A stretch of DNA of 64,000 nt, taken from NCBI GenBank assembly GCA_003552925.1, contig PUOX01000064.1, positions 1 to 64,000 of the forward strand. The letters are read 5' to 3'. Of the stretch, positions 25,546 through 38,095 are shown in pieces. How positions within the stretch are numbered: the stretch's first letter is position 1; each line of letters starts with the position of its first letter. A program made the position numbers and the translations under genes. This DNA comes from Mollicutes bacterium (lineage in GTDB: Bacteria; Bacillota_I; Bacilli_A; Izemoplasmatales; Izemoplasmataceae). The notes beneath the pieces are model-generated. The model made no database searches and was not told the origin of the DNA. It saw nothing but the letters and a program-made list of their open reading frames with translations.

Positions 25546-27615
25546 TTAACCGTTGCGTTTTTTGACGATTTCCTCCGCAATGCTTTTGGGAGCCGGTTCA
25601 TAGTGTGAAAACTGCATGGTGTAGTTCCCCCGACCCTGGGTGTTGGAACGTAGGCTGGTCGCGTAACCGAACATTTCCGAGAGGGGTACATGGGCTTTGA
25701 CTTGGTGGGCGTTGCCGCGTTGTTGCTGGCTTTCCACCTTGCCTCGCCGCCCTGTCAGATCGCCGATTACGTTTCCGAGATAGTCGTCCGGAGCGATGAC
25801 ATCGACAATCATGATCGGTTCAAGCAAGATTGCCTTGCAGCGTTCTTTGGCTTGACGGACCGCCATGGATGCCGCCACTTTGAATGCGACCTCTGAAGAG
25901 TCGACGTCATGGTAGGACCCGTCAAAGAGAGTCGCTTTGACGTCGATGACCGGATAGCCGGCTATGACACCGTTTTCGAGGGATTCCCTCACGCCCTGTT
26001 CAACGACGGGGATGTATTCGCGAGGCACTACGCCACCAACAATTTTGTCCTCGAACACAAACCCTTCGCCTTCGTTGGGCTCAAACTTGATCCATACATG
26101 GCCATACTGTCCGCGGCCACCGGTTTGACGGACAAATTTTCCTTCGACGTCCGCTTCGGTGGTGAATGTTTCGCGGTAGCTGACCTGGGGGGCGCCGACG
26201 TTCGCATCGACCTTAAACTCTCGTTTCAATCGGTCGACGATGATGTCGAGATGCAACTCGCCCATACCGGCGATGATGGTTTGCCCTGTTTCTTCGTTGG
26301 TGTAGGTGCGGAATGTCGGATCTTCTTCCGCGAGTTTTTGCAGGGCAACCCCCATTTTATCTTGATCCGCTCTTGAACGCGGTTCAATGGCCACGCTGAT
26401 GACGGGTTCGGGGAAGTTCATCTTCTCAAGAAGGATGGGGTGTTTCTCTTCCGCTAATGTGTCTCCCGTGGCCGTGTTTTTGAGACCGACCGCGGCGGCG
26501 ATGTCACCGGAATAGACGGTGTCGATCTCCTCGCGGTGGTTCGCGTGCATCTGCAGGATGCGTCCTACACGCTCTTTGTTTTCCTTGGTTGTATTGATGA
26601 CATAGGAACCTTTTTTCAAAGTTCCCGAATAAACACGGAAAAAAGTCAATTTACCGACGTAAGGGTCGGTGGCGACTTTGAAGGCAAGAGCTGAAAATTT
26701 GCCTTCGTCGCTGGATGTGACGCGGACTTCGCTGCCATCTTTCATCGTGCCTTTGACCTTCATGACGTCGGTCGGGGCGGGAAGATAATCGATGACCGCA
26801 TCAAGCATGAGCTTGACGCCTTTGTTTTTGAATGCGCTGCCGCATAGGACAGGGAAAAATTCTACATCGAGCGTCGCCTTGCGGATGGCGCTTTTGATTT
26901 GTCCGACGGTCATTTCTTCGCCTTCGACATAGGCCATCATCAGCTCGTCGTCGAAGTCGGCGAGTATTTCAATCAATTCACCGCGCTTTTCTTCGACAAT
27001 GTCGCGATAGTCTTCGGGAATGTCTATTTGTTTCGCGTTTTCATCGGGTTTCCCGTCGTACTCGTACGCTTTCATCTCCACTAGGTCGATGATGGCGTTG
27101 AAGTCGTTTTCTGCGCCGATGGGCCACTGTATCGCGGCCGCTTTGACGCCTAAACGTTCGTTCAGCGATTTGACGCTGAAATCGAAATCGGCTCCGACTT
27201 TGTCCATTTTGTTGACAAAGACGATGCGGGGAACCATGTATTCCGTCGCTTGCCGCCATACGGTCTCGGTTTGCGGTTCGACGCCCGCTTGGGCGTCAAG
27301 CACTGTAACCGCGCCGTCAAGCACGCGGAGCGAGCGGGAGACTTCTACGGTGAAGTCGACATGACCAGGGGTGTCGATGATGTTGACCCGGTGTTCACGC
27401 CAAAACGCTGTGGTTGCGGCGGAGGTAATGGTGATGCCACGTTCCTGTTCTTGGTCCATCCAGTCCATTTGAGAGGCACCCTCATGGGTTTCTCCCATCC
27501 GGTGGATTTTGCCCGTGTGGAAGAGTACACGTTCAGTCGTCGTGGTCTTACCAGCATCGATGTGGGCCATGATGCCGATGTTTCGAGTGCGTTCTAATGT
27601 GTATTTACGTGCCAT
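25546..27615 (-). CDS. fusA: Translation elongation factor G
   Basis: The 689-residue translocase begins [14 protein letters not shown]. The GTP-binding motifs are [24 protein letters not shown] and NKMDK. Domains II-V are complete ([30 protein letters not shown]). ATG at 27615 is chosen over 27624 from the AAGGAG position and family N-terminus. Third gene of rpsL-rpsG-fusA. Confidence 0.98.
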   Translation of the reverse strand: MARKYTLERTRNIGIMAHIDAGKTTTTERVLFHTGKIHRMGETHEGASQMDWMDQEQERGITITSAATTAFWREHRVNIIDTPGHVDFTVEVSRSLRVLDGAVTVLDAQAGVEPQTETVWRQATEYMVPRIVFVNKMDKVGADFDFSVKSLNERLGVKAAAIQWPIGAENDFNAIIDLVEMKAYEYDGKPDENAKQIDIPEDYRDIVEEKRGELIEILADFDDELMMAYVEGEEMTVGQIKSAIRKATLDVEFFPVLCGSAFKNKGVKLMLDAVIDYLPAPTDVMKVKGTMKDGSEVRVTSSDEGKFSALAFKVATDPYVGKLTFFRVYSGTLKKGSYVINTTKENKERVGRILQMHANHREEIDTVYSGDIAAAVGLKNTATGDTLAEEKHPILLEKMNFPEPVISVAIEPRSRADQDKMGVALQKLAEEDPTFRTYTNEETGQTIIAGMGELHLDIIVDRLKREFKVDANVGAPQVSYRETFTTEADVEGKFVRQTGGRGQYGHVWIKFEPNEGEGFVFEDKIVGGVVPREYIPVVEQGVRESLENGVIAGYPVIDVKATLFDGSYHDVDSSEVAFKVAASMAVRQAKERCKAILLEPIMIVDVIAPDDYLGNVIGDLTGRRGKVESQQQRGNAHQVKAHVPLSEMFGYATSLRSNTQGRGNYTMQFSHYEPAPKSIAEEIVKKRNG

Positions 27616-27630
27616 GACATGCACTCCTTC

Positions 27631-28101
27631 CTACCAGCGATAATGGGCAAATGCTTTGTTGGCCTCCGCCATTCTGTGAATGTCTTCTTTCTTTTTGACA
27701 GATTGTCCTTCGCCGTTTGCGGCGGCGACAATTTCTTTTGCCAAACGCTCTTCCATAGTCTTTTCATTTCGCAGACGCGAATACTGGGTAATCCAGCGAA
27801 GCCCTAGGGTGTAACGGCGCTCTTCGCGCACCTCCATAGGCACTTGATAGTTTTGTCCACCAACGCGGCGAGCGCGCACTTCAAAAGTGGGCATAATGTT
27901 GTTCATCGCTTCTTCGAATACTTCCATCGGCGGTTTATTGGTGATTTCTTCAACTCGGTTGAACGCGCTGTATAAAATACGTTGCGCGGTATTTCTTTTT
28001 CCGTCTTTCATGATGCTGTTGATTAACTTGGTGACGAGTTTCGAGTTGTACACCGGATCGGGCAGTACATCCCTTTTCGCCACATGTCCTTTACGAGGCA
28101 T
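27631..28101 (-). CDS. rpsG: 30S ribosomal protein S7
   Basis: The 156-residue S7 has [20 protein letters not shown] at the start, then [20 protein letters not shown], and ends [11 protein letters not shown]. It nucleates 30S head assembly. Strong AGGAGG lies upstream. Confidence 0.98.
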   Translation of the reverse strand: MPRKGHVAKRDVLPDPVYNSKLVTKLINSIMKDGKRNTAQRILYSAFNRVEEITNKPPMEVFEEAMNNIMPTFEVRARRVGGQNYQVPMEVREERRYTLGLRWITQYSRLRNEKTMEERLAKEIVAAANGEGQSVKKKEDIHRMAEANKAFAHYRW

Positions 28102-28135
28102 AGGTATTTCCTCCTTTCATGTTCTCTATTTATAC

Positions 28136-28546
28136 TTATGCATCTTTTTTGGTTCCGTATTTTGAACGGCCTTGCTTGCGGCCTTCGACGCCTCCGGCGT
28201 CCAAGCTGCCTCGAACGATGTGATAACGAACGCCCGGCAAGTCTTTGACGCGTCCGCCACGAATCAAGACGACGCTATGTTCTTGAAGCTTGTGTCCGAT
28301 TCCGGGGATGTAGGCGGTCACTTCCACTCCGTTGGTAAGACGCACACGGGCGTACTTACGAAGCGCCGAGTTCGGCTTTTTCGGAGTCATGGTCGCAACA
28401 CGTGTACATACACCGCGTTTTTGCGGGCTTGGCAAATGCGTGTATTGCCTCTTCAAGGTGTTGAAGTTGATGCTCAAGTGTGGGGACTTGGTTTTTTTCC
28501 TGCGGGTTTCGCGTCCTTTGCGTACCAGTTGGTTGATAGTCGGCAT
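28136..28546 (-). CDS. rpsL: 30S ribosomal protein S12
   Basis: The 136-residue decoding-centre protein has [11 protein letters not shown] and [14 protein letters not shown], with the lysines whose change gives streptomycin resistance in E. coli left intact. First gene of the str operon. Confidence 0.98.
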   Translation of the reverse strand: MPTINQLVRKGRETRRKKTKSPHLSINFNTLKRQYTHLPSPQKRGVCTRVATMTPKKPNSALRKYARVRLTNGVEVTAYIPGIGHKLQEHSVVLIRGGRVKDLPGVRYHIVRGSLDAGGVEGRKQGRSKYGTKKDA

Positions 28547-28602
28547 GGTTTTCCTCCTTTCGATTATGATACAACTTAACCATGTGTGTCAGGTTTTTCC
28601 AT

Positions 28603-28630
28603 AAAAACAAGGGTTCATGTAAAACCCTGT
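28603..28630 (-). terminator. Terminator-like hairpin in the rpsL leader (candidate attenuator)
   Basis: ACAGGGTT (28630-28623) pairs with AACCCTTGT (28615-28607, one bulge) in the transcript, followed by TTTTT. It lies between the rpsL promoter and the gene. Confidence 0.55.
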
Positions 28631-28656
28631 CATTCTCAAGATGTTTCGTAAGCATA

Positions 28657-28685
28657 ATTATATAACACCGTACCAGGTGTGTCAA
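28657..28685 (-). promoter_or_regulatory. Consensus promoter of the str operon
   Basis: Perfect TTGACA (28680-28685), a 17-base spacer, and perfect TATAAT (28657-28662). Confidence 0.9.
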
Positions 28686-28710
28686 TGCTTATAGGCGTAT
28701 TTTTTGTGAA

Positions 28711-28740
28711 AAGTGCCGGGAGCGCTTGGCCCCCGGCACT
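28711..28740 (-). terminator. Terminator of rpoBC
   Basis: A 9-bp GC-rich stem AGTGCCGGG/CCCGGCACT with an 11-base loop is followed by TTTTC. The short U-run may make it leaky. Confidence 0.65.
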
Positions 28741-28748
28741 GAACGTTA

Positions 28749-31700
28749 TTAGTTTTCGCTGGATCGTTCGGTGAATTCCGAATACAGCTCTTCGTCAAAG
28801 TCGTCGTCTACCCGTTCATAATCGGGGTCGATGCTGTCGTCTTCGTCGTCGTTGATTATGTCGTCGAAGTCCGAGCCTTCCGGCTTTTCGTAATCGAAAC
28901 GTTTATGCTTGAGGATGCCCGTACCGGCAGGAATGCGACCGCCGATGATGACGTTTTCCTTGAGGCCGGCGAGTTCGTCGGTTTTGGCGCGGATGGCCGC
29001 GTCGGTAAGAACCCGTGTGGTCTCTTGGAAGCTTGCGGCGCTTAGGAAGGAGTCGCTGCGGAGCGAAGCGCGTGTGATGCCAAGCAGTACGGGACGGCCG
29101 ATGGCCGGCTTGAGGCGCTTGGAGAGGGCGGCTTCGTTTTCACGGCGGAACGTTTTGTAATCGACTTGCTGGCCGGGGAGGAGTTCCGTGTCGCCTTCGA
29201 TGATGATGTTGATCTTGCACATCATTTGGTGGATGATGATTTCGATGTGCTTGTCGGAAATCTCAACACCTTGGGAACGATAGACCTTCTGCACTTCGCG
29301 GAGGATGTATTGTTGGACGGTTTCGGCGTCGGTGACGCGCAAAAGCTGTTTGGGGTCGATGGAGCCTTCGGTGATTTTTTGGCCGGCGCGCACCTTGTCG
29401 CCTTCTTCAACAAGCAGCGTGACGTTGCTGTTTGTCTCGTAGACATGGTGGTCGACTTTGCCGTCGAGGGTAACCTTGTAGCGTTCGTCGATTTGCTCGA
29501 TGTCGGTGATTTCACCGTCGAATTCGGCGATGATGGCCTTCCCTTTCGGCTCTCTTGCTTCAAAGAGCTCTTGGATACGGGGCAGACCTTGCGTGATGTC
29601 CGCTCCGGCGACGCCTCCGGTATGGAAGGTACGCATGGTGAGCTGCGTGCCGGGTTCGCCGATGGATTGTGCGGCGATGATGCCGACGCTTTCGCCGACT
29701 TCGACTTCTTCGCCTGTGGCCAAGTTTTGTCCGTAACACTTCTTGCAGACGCCGCCTTGGGCGTTGCACATGAGAATGTTGCGGATTTTGACCTCTTCGA
29801 CGCCCGCATCGACGATGCTTCTTGCGATGTTGTCGGTGATGTAGGTGTCTTGTTCGGCGAGAATTTCACCGGTTTTAGGATGCGTGACGGTTTGCTGGGT
29901 GTAGCGCCCAAGCAAACGGTCGTATAAGGATTCGATCATCTTGTCGTCATTGTCCTTAAACGCACTGACAATGGTGCCGCGGTCGGTGCCGCAGTCTTCT
30001 TCGGTCACGACTAGGTCCTGGCTGACGTCGACAAGACGACGTGTCAAGTACCCTGAGTCGGCGGTTTTGAGCGCGGTGTCGGTAGATCCTTTTCGTGCGC
30101 CGTGGGTGGAGATGAAGAACTCGCTCATCGTCAATCCTTCGCGGAAAGAGGCTTTGATGGGAAGTTCAATAGTCTTGCCCGAGGGGTTGGACATGAGGCC
30201 GCGGATTCCGGCAAGCTGGGTGAAGTTCGAGATGTTGCCGCGGGCGCCGGAAGTGCTCATCATGTGGATGTGGTTGTCGATGGAAAGCTCTTCACGAATG
30301 CCCGATTGAATTTTGTCTTTGGCTTCTTCCCAGACCTGCAAGACGTGATTGTAGCGCTCGTCTTCGGTCAAAAATCCGTTGTCGTGCATTTCTTGAATGT
30401 TTTCAACGCGCTGTTCGGCGTCTAAAAGGATGTCTTCTTTTTTGCTATAAGGGTTGACGTCGAAAGCGCTGACGGTGATGCCGGCGTATGTCGAATACTT
30501 GAAGCCCAGGTTTTTCATTTTATCCAGCATCTTCGAGGTTTCGTTGATTTTGAAATCGACAAAGACACGGGAAATGATTTGCGAAAGGAACTTTTTGTCA
30601 AAGGGGTTGGCCAGACGACAAGCGCCTTCAGCCTCAAGTTCTTTTATTTTTTCCTCGACCGCCTGGATTTCTTCAAGAGACGCATTCACGCTCGTCCGCT
30701 GCAAACGGGAGAGTTCGCGGTAATGCTTCTCTAACGTGATGCGGTTTTTGATCGCTTTGCGGATATCTTTGCCTCGCGGGACAAAATACTTGTCCGGAGT
30801 CTCCTCGGCGAGGTTGCGAGGGTCGGGTTCATTCAAGAAAGGGAATGTGCGGGGAAGAATCTCGTTGAAGATTAGTTTCCCCATCGTGGTCATCAAGTAC
30901 CCTTCTTTTTGTTTTTCGGTCAGGGGGGCGTTTCCGAGCGAACTCGCACGAATCGCCATGATTGCATGCAAGCCGATGTCGCCGTTTTCGTAGGCGAGCA
31001 TGGCTTCTTTGGAGTCTTTGAAGATTTTGCCTTCGCCTTTTTGGTCAAGGCGCTCTAACGTCAAATAATAGTTTCCGAGGACCATGTCCTGCGAAGGGGT
31101 GACGACCGGTTTGCCGTCTTTGGGATTCAAAATATTGTTGGAGGCAAGCATAAGCACGCGGGCTTCCGCTTGCGCTTCTTCACTCAAGGGGACGTGCACG
31201 GCCATTTGGTCGCCGTCGAAGTCGGCGTTGAAGGCCGTGGTGACGAGCGGATGCAACCGGATGGCTTTGCCTTCGACCAAAACGGGTTCAAACGCCTGGA
31301 TGCCGAGGCGGTGAAGCGTCGGCGCACGGTTCAAGAGGACGGGGTGTTCTTTGATGACGTCTTCGAGGACTTCCCAAATGCGTCCGTCGCGTTCGTCGAT
31401 GATTTTTTTGGCGTTTTTGATATTGTTGGCAATGTCGCGGTTGATGAGTTCCCGAATGACAAAGGGTTTGAAGAGGGAAATCGCCATTTCTTTAGGAACG
31501 CCGGCTTGATACATCTCAAGGTCGGGGCCGACTACGATGACGCTCCGTCCGGAATAATCGACACGTTTTCCGAGGAGGTTTTGGCGAAAACGGCCTTGTT
31601 TGCCTCTGAGCATGTCAGAAAGCGACTTGAGGGGGCGGTTCTTTTCGACAACCATTTTGCGGCCGCGTTTGGAGTTGTCGATAAGAGCATCAACCGCTTC

Positions 31701-32561
31701 TTGCAGCATGCGGCGCTCGTTTTTGGTGATCAAATGCGGTGCATTTTGCTCTTTTTGACGTTTCAAGCGGTTGTTGCGATTGAGAATGCGACGGTAGAGG
31801 TCGTTCAAGTCGGTCGTTGCGAAACGGCCGCCGTCAAGCTGGACCATCGGACGCAGTTCGGGCGGGATGACCGGCAAAACGTCCATGACCATCCACTCGG
31901 GGTTGTTGTCCGATTTCCGGAATGCCTCGATGATTTCAAGGCGCTTGATGAACTTGTGGCGTTTTTGCTTCGAAGCTTTTGGCAAAGCTTTGCGGAGCTT
32001 GTAGGATTCTTCTTCCAAATCCAAGCGCTCTAGCAAAATCTTGATGGCCTCGGCGCCCGTGTACGCTTTGAAGCGGGTGCCGTATTCCATGTATTTGCGC
32101 GTGTATTCCGCTTCCGAGAGAATTTGTTTGTAGTGAAGGTCCGTATCGCCTTTGTCGACGACGATGTAGGAAGCGAGATACACCACTTCTTCCAAATCTT
32201 TGGACTTGATATCCAATAGCGTCGCAATGCGGGACGGCGTGTTGCGAAGATACCAAGTGTGGACGACGGGGGCGGCGAGCTTGATATGGCCCATGCGCTC
32301 CCTGCGCACCTTGCTTTCGGTAATCTCTACGCCACAGTCCTTGCATTTTTTGCCGCTGTGGGCGCTTTTCTTTTTATTGTTGCAGGCACACTGATAGTCT
32401 TTGGTGGGGCCGAAGATGACTTCGCAGAAAAGGCCGTCACGTTCGGGCTTCAAAGTGCGGTAGTTGATGGTTTCGTGTTTTTTGACTTCCCCGTGAGACC
32501 AAGAAAGAATCTCCTCGGAAGAGGCCAAGCGGATTTTGTAGTGCTGGTACTTTTGGCTCAT
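28749..32561 (-). CDS. rpoC: RNA polymerase subunit beta'
   Basis: 1270 residues. The N-terminal zinc site is CxC...CKDC, followed by [14 protein letters not shown]. The catalytic magnesium triad is [12 protein letters not shown]. The second zinc cluster is [12 protein letters not shown]. The trigger loop region is around [13 protein letters not shown]. The C-terminus is strongly acidic ([12 protein letters not shown] onward). It is 23 bases downstream of rpoB with AAGGTGA before its ATG. Confidence 0.98.
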   Translation of the reverse strand: MSQKYQHYKIRLASSEEILSWSHGEVKKHETINYRTLKPERDGLFCEVIFGPTKDYQCACNNKKKSAHSGKKCKDCGVEITESKVRRERMGHIKLAAPVVHTWYLRNTPSRIATLLDIKSKDLEEVVYLASYIVVDKGDTDLHYKQILSEAEYTRKYMEYGTRFKAYTGAEAIKILLERLDLEEESYKLRKALPKASKQKRHKFIKRLEIIEAFRKSDNNPEWMVMDVLPVIPPELRPMVQLDGGRFATTDLNDLYRRILNRNNRLKRQKEQNAPHLITKNERRMLQEAVDALIDNSKRGRKMVVEKNRPLKSLSDMLRGKQGRFRQNLLGKRVDYSGRSVIVVGPDLEMYQAGVPKEMAISLFKPFVIRELINRDIANNIKNAKKIIDERDGRIWEVLEDVIKEHPVLLNRAPTLHRLGIQAFEPVLVEGKAIRLHPLVTTAFNADFDGDQMAVHVPLSEEAQAEARVLMLASNNILNPKDGKPVVTPSQDMVLGNYYLTLERLDQKGEGKIFKDSKEAMLAYENGDIGLHAIMAIRASSLGNAPLTEKQKEGYLMTTMGKLIFNEILPRTFPFLNEPDPRNLAEETPDKYFVPRGKDIRKAIKNRITLEKHYRELSRLQRTSVNASLEEIQAVEEKIKELEAEGACRLANPFDKKFLSQIISRVFVDFKINETSKMLDKMKNLGFKYSTYAGITVSAFDVNPYSKKEDILLDAEQRVENIQEMHDNGFLTEDERYNHVLQVWEEAKDKIQSGIREELSIDNHIHMMSTSGARGNISNFTQLAGIRGLMSNPSGKTIELPIKASFREGLTMSEFFISTHGARKGSTDTALKTADSGYLTRRLVDVSQDLVVTEEDCGTDRGTIVSAFKDNDDKMIESLYDRLLGRYTQQTVTHPKTGEILAEQDTYITDNIARSIVDAGVEEVKIRNILMCNAQGGVCKKCYGQNLATGEEVEVGESVGIIAAQSIGEPGTQLTMRTFHTGGVAGADITQGLPRIQELFEAREPKGKAIIAEFDGEITDIEQIDERYKVTLDGKVDHHVYETNSNVTLLVEEGDKVRAGQKITEGSIDPKQLLRVTDAETVQQYILREVQKVYRSQGVEISDKHIEIIIHQMMCKINIIIEGDTELLPGQQVDYKTFRRENEAALSKRLKPAIGRPVLLGITRASLRSDSFLSAASFQETTRVLTDAAIRAKTDELAGLKENVIIGGRIPAGTGILKHKRFDYEKPEGSDFDDIINDDEDDSIDPDYERVDDDFDEELYSEFTERSSEN

Positions 32562-32584
32562 ACAATCACCTTATCCTTATAACT

Positions 32585-35500
32585 TTAGGAGTTAAAGCCG
32601 TATTTTTCTTGATAATCCTGTTCGCCCGAATCTTCAACCAAGCTCTTGCGGGCTTCGTTCTCACGGGTGTCGCGGTTGATGAGTTCGACGGAAATGCCGA
32701 GCGACTGCAGTTCGCGGGTCAACACTCTAAACGACTCCGGCAAGCTCGGTTCGGGAATGCTCTTGCCATCGACGATGGAGCGGAAGACTTTGTTTCGGCC
32801 GATGATGTCGTCGCTTTTGACGGTAAGCATCTCCTGCAAGCAGTACGCCGCGCCATAAGCCTCAAGCGCCCAGACTTCCATTTCACCGAAGCGCTGTCCG
32901 CCGTTTTGGGCTTTTCCGCCCATCGGCTGCTGGGTGACCAGGGTGTAGGGACCGACGCTGCGGGCGTGCAGCTTGTCGTCCACCATGTGGTCGAGCTTGA
33001 TCATGTGCATGACGCCGACGGCGACGTCGTTGTCGTAACGTTCGCCGGTCAATCCGGAATAAAGCGGCGTCTTCCCGTCGGGTTGCATGTTCGCTTCTTT
33101 CATGATTTCGACAAGGTCTTCGTTCTCTACGCCGTCAAAAACCGGAGTGGCGATGTGCGTGTTTAACTTTTTGGCGGCCATGCCCAAATGAATCTCCAAA
33201 ACCTGGCCGATGTTCATCCGCGAGGGAACGCCGAGCGGGTTGAGCATGATGTCGATGGGGCGTCCATCGGGAAGATAGGGCATGTCCTCTTCGGGGAGGA
33301 TTTTCGAGATGACGCCTTTGTTGCCGTGGCGTCCGGCCATCTTGTCGCCTTCGGAAATCTTCCGTTTTTGCACGATGTAGACGCGAACGACTTCGTTTGC
33401 GCCAGGTGGCAGTTCGTCGCCGGCGTCGCGTGAGAAATGCTTGACGCTTTTGACGATGCCGCCGCCCCCATGGGGGACGCGCAAGGACGTATCGCGTTGT
33501 TCATGCGCTTTTTTGCCGAAGATGGCGCCAAGGAGACGGTCTTCGGGCGTTTCTTCGGTAAATCCTTTCGGAGTCACTTTGCCGACGAGGATGTCACCCT
33601 CTTTGACTTCGGCACCAGGAATAATGATGCCGTTTTCGTCTAGGAATCGGCGGCCGCGTTCTCCGACATTCGGAACTTCGCGGGTGATTTCTTCTTTACC
33701 AAGCTTGGTGTCGCGGGCTTCGCAATCGTATTTTTCTATGTGGATGGAAGTGTAGACGTCTTCTTTGACGAGGCGTTCGCTCAGGATGACGGCGTCTTCG
33801 TAGTTGTAGCCGTTCCAGGTCATAAACGCAACGGTGACGTTACGGCCGAGGGCGAGCTCGCCTTCGTCCATGGACGGTCCGTCGGTGATGATGTCGCCTT
33901 CTTTGACCTCTTCACCGGTCCTCACAATCGGACGGTGGTTGAAGCATGTGCTTTGGTTGCTTCGTTCGAATTTCTCAAGAGGATAGGTCTTGCGGGTGCC
34001 GTCTTCGTTTTTGATGATGATAGTGCGCGAGTCGACGTATTCAACGACGCCGTCTTTTTGGGCGAGCAAGCAAGCGCCGCTATCTTTGGCGGCTTTGTAT
34101 TCAATGCCCGTGCCCACAAAAGGTGCTTCGGGCTTAAGCAATGGGATGGCCTGGCGTTGCATGTTGGCGCCCATTAGCGCACGGTTGGCGTCGTCGTGTT
34201 CAAGGAAGGGGATGGACGCCGTCGAAACGGAGACAATCTGCTTCGGGGAAACGTCGATTAAGTCGATTTCCTCTTTGGCGTGCATTTTGGTCTCGCCCAT
34301 GTGGCGGGCGACAACGTGGTCGTCGATGATGCGCTTGTCGTCGTCAAGGTTGATGTTGGCCTGTCCGATGACGTATTCTTCTTCTTGGTCGGCGGTTAGG
34401 AAGATGTGTTCTTCGGTGATGAACAGCTCGACGCTGCCGTCGTCTTGTGGAACCCGTTTCACCTTGAGATACGGTGTTTCGATCAAACCGTACTGGTTGA
34501 CTTGCACGTAGGTGGATAACGAATTGATCAGGCCGATGTTTTGGCCTTCCGGTGTTTCAATCGGACAAATTCGTCCGTAATGGGAGAAATGGACGTCGCG
34601 CACTTCAAAGCCGGCGCGGTCGCGAGTGAGGCCCCCCGGGCCAAGCGCGGAAATGCGGCGTTTATGCGTCAACTCGTCAAGCGGGTTGGTTTGCGACATG
34701 AACTGCGAAAGCTGAGAGGAGCCGAAGAACTCCTTCAAGGATGACGTCAACGGGCGGATGTTGATCAGGTTTTGCGGAGTCATCTCGGAAGTGTCCCGTG
34801 TCGACATGCGGTCCATGACGTTCTTTTCTAACTTGGAAAGGCCAATGCGGAATTGATTCTTTAGCAGCTCGCCAATCAAGCGGAGTCGGCGGTTTCCAAG
34901 GTGGTCGATGTCGTCTAAACGTCCGTAATTGTCCATGAGGTTGAGGTAATAGCTGACGCTGGCGATGATGTCGGAGGGCGTGAGATGTTCCGCCGTCTCG
35001 GTGGAATCGTTGCCGATGATGCGGACGTCGATTTCCTCGTCTTCTTTGTTGCGGTGTTTGATGTCAAGGATTTCCACACGCGCCAAATCGAGTTGCAGTT
35101 CTTCTTTCGAAAGGGTGTCCTCGATGGAAGAAAGCATCTCTTCATAAGCGGTGTTTCCTTCTTTTTCGATGAAAGACTCTTTGTTCAAGCCTTGCTTCAT
35201 CAAATACCCCGCGGCGTACTCTTCGGGGGTTTTGAACGATTGGGCCTTGATTTGTTCAAGCTTTTCATCGTCGCTTAGATGATTCAAATAAGGATTGGCG
35301 TCAAGTACGTCCTTTTGTTCGTGGAAATCGTACTCCAAATCATGGGCCAAAACGCCGGGAATCGTGTGGGTGAAAGCGTGGCGGTTTTCATCGAGAATCT
35401 TCTCGATGTCGCGGTCGATGGTTTGATTCGCCGAAACGAGCACTTCGCCGGTTTCGGGGTCGACTAGGTCTTCCGCCAAAGTTTTGCCGCGAACATGGTT

Positions 35501-36349
35501 CAAGGCGTTCAGTTTTTGGTTGACTTTGAAACGGCCCACCTTGGCCAGTTCATAACGTTTCGCATCGAAAAGACGGCTGACAAAAAACTTGATGGCGCCG
35601 TCAATGGTTGCCGTTTCGCCTTGACGAAGTTTGGAATACACTTCTAAAATCGCTTCTTCCGACGAGCGGGTCGTATCTTTTTCTATGGTCTGGTCAATGT
35701 AGTTGTGTTTTTTATAAAGGTTGCGGATGCTTTCGTTTTTGGAAAGACCTACAGCACGCAATAAAGCGGTGAGCGGGATCTTTTTGGAACGGTCCAATTT
35801 CACATTGAGGATGTTTTTGGAATCCGTCTCATATTCGAGCCACGCACCGCGGTTGGGGATGATTTGTCCCAAGTAATCGCTTCTTAGTGTTTTCCTATCG
35901 ATTTCTTCTGAGAAAAACACTCCGGCGCTTCGCACAATTTGCGAAACGATAACGCGTTCGGAGCCGTTGATAATAAAAGAAGCCCGGTCGGTCATAAAGG
36001 GGAAATCGCCCATGAATATTTTCTGGCGCTGAATGACACCGGTACTATGGTCGACCAAACGCACGCCAACACGAAGCGGGCGTGAGTAGGTCAGTTCTTT
36101 TTCACGGGCTTCCTTGGCGGTGTATTTCGGTTCGTCAAACTCAATGTCTTCAAAATACAGTTCAAGGCCGCCGGTGAAGTTTTCTATGGGCGAAATATCG
36201 GAGAGAAGTTCGTCGAGTCCCTCTTCGATAAACCAATTGAAAGATTTGGTTTGAACTTCGATTAGGTTGGGCAGTTCGACGTTCGATTTGACGCGGGAGT
36301 AGTTCCGTCGTTCTCGCTTCTTTCCGTACTTCACAGTTGAGTAATTCAC
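32585..36349 (-). CDS. rpoB: RNA polymerase subunit beta
   Basis: The 1254-residue subunit starts at a GTG (36349) behind GGGGTG. Core motifs include [40 protein letters not shown] and [20 protein letters not shown]. In the rifampicin pocket the sequence is [20 protein letters not shown]. The position equal to E. coli Asp516 is Ser, while His526 and Ser531 equivalents are kept. It has its own promoter but can also be reached from rplJL-rsmC by read-through. Confidence 0.98.
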   Translation of the reverse strand: MNYSTVKYGKKRERRNYSRVKSNVELPNLIEVQTKSFNWFIEEGLDELLSDISPIENFTGGLELYFEDIEFDEPKYTAKEAREKELTYSRPLRVGVRLVDHSTGVIQRQKIFMGDFPFMTDRASFIINGSERVIVSQIVRSAGVFFSEEIDRKTLRSDYLGQIIPNRGAWLEYETDSKNILNVKLDRSKKIPLTALLRAVGLSKNESIRNLYKKHNYIDQTIEKDTTRSSEEAILEVYSKLRQGETATIDGAIKFFVSRLFDAKRYELAKVGRFKVNQKLNALNHVRGKTLAEDLVDPETGEVLVSANQTIDRDIEKILDENRHAFTHTIPGVLAHDLEYDFHEQKDVLDANPYLNHLSDDEKLEQIKAQSFKTPEEYAAGYLMKQGLNKESFIEKEGNTAYEEMLSSIEDTLSKEELQLDLARVEILDIKHRNKEDEEIDVRIIGNDSTETAEHLTPSDIIASVSYYLNLMDNYGRLDDIDHLGNRRLRLIGELLKNQFRIGLSKLEKNVMDRMSTRDTSEMTPQNLINIRPLTSSLKEFFGSSQLSQFMSQTNPLDELTHKRRISALGPGGLTRDRAGFEVRDVHFSHYGRICPIETPEGQNIGLINSLSTYVQVNQYGLIETPYLKVKRVPQDDGSVELFITEEHIFLTADQEEEYVIGQANINLDDDKRIIDDHVVARHMGETKMHAKEEIDLIDVSPKQIVSVSTASIPFLEHDDANRALMGANMQRQAIPLLKPEAPFVGTGIEYKAAKDSGACLLAQKDGVVEYVDSRTIIIKNEDGTRKTYPLEKFERSNQSTCFNHRPIVRTGEEVKEGDIITDGPSMDEGELALGRNVTVAFMTWNGYNYEDAVILSERLVKEDVYTSIHIEKYDCEARDTKLGKEEITREVPNVGERGRRFLDENGIIIPGAEVKEGDILVGKVTPKGFTEETPEDRLLGAIFGKKAHEQRDTSLRVPHGGGGIVKSVKHFSRDAGDELPPGANEVVRVYIVQKRKISEGDKMAGRHGNKGVISKILPEEDMPYLPDGRPIDIMLNPLGVPSRMNIGQVLEIHLGMAAKKLNTHIATPVFDGVENEDLVEIMKEANMQPDGKTPLYSGLTGERYDNDVAVGVMHMIKLDHMVDDKLHARSVGPYTLVTQQPMGGKAQNGGQRFGEMEVWALEAYGAAYCLQEMLTVKSDDIIGRNKVFRSIVDGKSIPEPSLPESFRVLTRELQSLGISVELINRDTRENEARKSLVEDSGEQDYQEKYGFNS

Positions 36350-36421
36350 TACTATACACCCCGTTCACATATTAAAAAAAGTGATAACAACATAAAAAAG
36401 CGCATTGTAACGCATTTTGTT

Positions 36422-36450
36422 ATTGTATCACATAGTTGTCAACCCGTCAA
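36422..36450 (-). promoter_or_regulatory. Promoter of rpoBC
   Basis: TTGACG (36445-36450), a 17-base spacer, and TACAAT (36422-36427) preceded by TGA. A second TTGACA lies within the spacer. Confidence 0.7.
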
Positions 36451-36521
36451 CGATTTTTTGGTCCGTTTCGGTTTCTGTCGACGGAAGACTGACTCATTGT
36501 ACCATATATAGAGAAAAAGGT

Positions 36522-37112
36522 TCAACGTTTTTTGCAGACAAAAACGAAAAAGCCTTTTTTCCTGTCGGCCACATCCACATCAAACGTCGATTCCAAGTGC
36601 CTTTTCATCGTCTTGGCGCCGTGTTTTTTGTTCGCAACCAGCCATAGTTCTCCATCGTCTTGCAGGTGGCTTGCGCAATCCTCAAGCATCGAAAAGAGTC
36701 TTTCTTTGCCGATGCGTATAGGCGGGTTGCTGACGATCAAATCGAACGATTGACCTTCAAGCGAAGAAAAACCGTCGCTTTGTACGACGTCGCCGGTGGC
36801 ATCGTTATGCACTAGGTTCTTTTTTGCCAAGGACAAGGCGCGCTCGTTCACGTCGCTCATGGTTACTTGTAACCCGTGTTCACGATTGAGCACGATGCCG
36901 ATGACGCCGTAGCCTGTTCCTAAATCAAGCGCGGTTTTTGCATCTTCTGACACTTTGAGGGCCTGCAACAAAAAAGCGGTGGCGTAATCCACCTGGTTTT
37001 TGGAGAAGACGCCGTGGTCGGAGACAAACGTGTAGCGTTTGCCATTGTGTTCCCATCTCAAGATGATCTCATCGCTTCGGACGTCAGGTTTTTCGCTGAA
37101 ATAGTGGCTCAT
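36522..37112 (-). CDS. RsmC-like class I methyltransferase (YbxB)
   Basis: 196 residues starting MSHYFSEKPDVRSD behind GAGGGGG. The SAM site is TALDLGTGYGVIGI. The catalytic VSNPPIRIGK is the NPP motif of RsmC/RsmD-type N2-guanine methyltransferases of 16S rRNA. The gene is half the size of E. coli RsmC because it lacks the N-terminal pseudo-domain. The position between rplL and rpoB is conserved in Firmicutes. Confidence 0.88.
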   Translation of the reverse strand: MSHYFSEKPDVRSDEIILRWEHNGKRYTFVSDHGVFSKNQVDYATAFLLQALKVSEDAKTALDLGTGYGVIGIVLNREHGLQVTMSDVNERALSLAKKNLVHNDATGDVVQSDGFSSLEGQSFDLIVSNPPIRIGKERLFSMLEDCASHLQDDGELWLVANKKHGAKTMKRHLESTFDVDVADRKKGFFVFVCKKR

Positions 37113-37133
37113 CGTTTTCCCCCTCAAAGGCAA

Positions 37134-37161
37134 AAAAACCTGAGTTCGCACTCAGGTTTTT
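37134..37161 (-). terminator. Terminator between rplL and the rsmC-like gene
   Basis: ACCTGAGT (37138-37145) pairs with ACTCAGGT (37150-37157), with A-run/T-run extensions on both sides. It lowers expression downstream of the highly expressed rplJL. Confidence 0.8.
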
Positions 37162-37175
37162 CGCCTAGGAAACAA

Positions 37176-37544
37176 TTATTCGATTTCGACGGTGGCGCCG
37201 GCTTCTTCAAGTTTTTCCTTGATTTCTTCGGCTTCTTCAGGGTCGATGTTTTCTTTGACCGCTGCAGGCGCACCATCAACAAGCGCTTTGGCTTCTTTGA
37301 GGCCAAGGCCAGTGAGCTCGCGTACGGCTTTGATGACGCCGATTTTCTTTTGGCCCGCATTGGTGATTTTGACGGTGACCTCGCTTGGCGCGGCGTCTTC
37401 TTCGGCGGCGCCGGGTGCGGCTACGGCGACAGCGCTAGGGTCGACACCGAATTCTTCTTTCATCGCTTCGACGAGTTCGTTTAGCTCCAACAATGTTTTT
37501 TCTTTCAACGCTTCAATGATTTCTTCATTTGTAAGTTTTGCCAT
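37176..37544 (-). CDS. rplL: 50S ribosomal protein L7/L12
   Basis: The 122-residue stalk protein has an N-terminal dimerisation helix, an Ala/Gly/Pro-rich hinge ([12 protein letters not shown]), and the factor-binding domain with [20 protein letters not shown] and [10 protein letters not shown]. It forms multimers on L10, whose gene is just upstream. Confidence 0.98.
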   Translation of the reverse strand: MAKLTNEEIIEALKEKTLLELNELVEAMKEEFGVDPSAVAVAAPGAAEEDAAPSEVTVKITNAGQKKIGVIKAVRELTGLGLKEAKALVDGAPAAVKENIDPEEAEEIKEKLEEAGATVEIE

Positions 37545-37560
37545 GATATTTTCCTCCTTA

Positions 37561-38070
37561 TTATCCGTTGTCTTCTTCTTTTTCTAGATTCTCTGCGTGC
37601 ATGTGAATCGCGGTTGCAACTTTCCGAATGGGCTCGATAAGGCCGCCCGCAAACATGGTGAGCAATTCTTCGCGGGAAGGAATGGTTGCGATTTTCTTGA
37701 TCATTTCGTTGTTCATGAACTCTTTGTCGACAATGCCGACTTTGAGTTCGGGCTTTTTGTGTTCTTTGGCGAACTCGTGGATGACTTTCGCGGCCGAAAC
37801 GCTGTCTTCGTATGAAAACGCGATGGCGTTGGGCCCGGTGGTGCTTTCGGTGAGTTCTTCATAGCCTGCCGCTTCGGCTGCGCGGCGAATGATGTTGTTC
37901 TTGATGACTTTGAACTCGCACCCGTTTTTCATCAGCTCAACACGAAGTTTGGTCACTTCTTCGACGCTCAAGCCGAGGTAATCGACGATTACGATGCTGT
38001 TCGCTTCGTTGATTTTGTCTTTGAGTTCTTCAACGAGTGCTTGTTTTTTCTCGATGTTTTTTCGAGTCAC
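37561..38070 (-). CDS. rplJ: 50S ribosomal protein L10
   Basis: The 169-residue stalk base begins [20 protein letters not shown] from a GTG at 38070. The frame also opens at a GTG at 38079, but that codon is part of the AGGAGGTG ribosome site. It contains [20 protein letters not shown]10 and L12 bind the leader RNA upstream in the known feedback circuit. Confidence 0.96.
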   Translation of the reverse strand: MTRKNIEKKQALVEELKDKINEANSIVIVDYLGLSVEEVTKLRVELMKNGCEFKVIKNNIIRRAAEAAGYEELTESTTGPNAIAFSYEDSVSAAKVIHEFAKEHKKPELKVGIVDKEFMNNEMIKKIATIPSREELLTMFAGGLIEPIRKVATAIHMHAENLEKEEDNG

Positions 38071-38095
38071 TTCTTCCACCTCCTAATGTGTCAAT

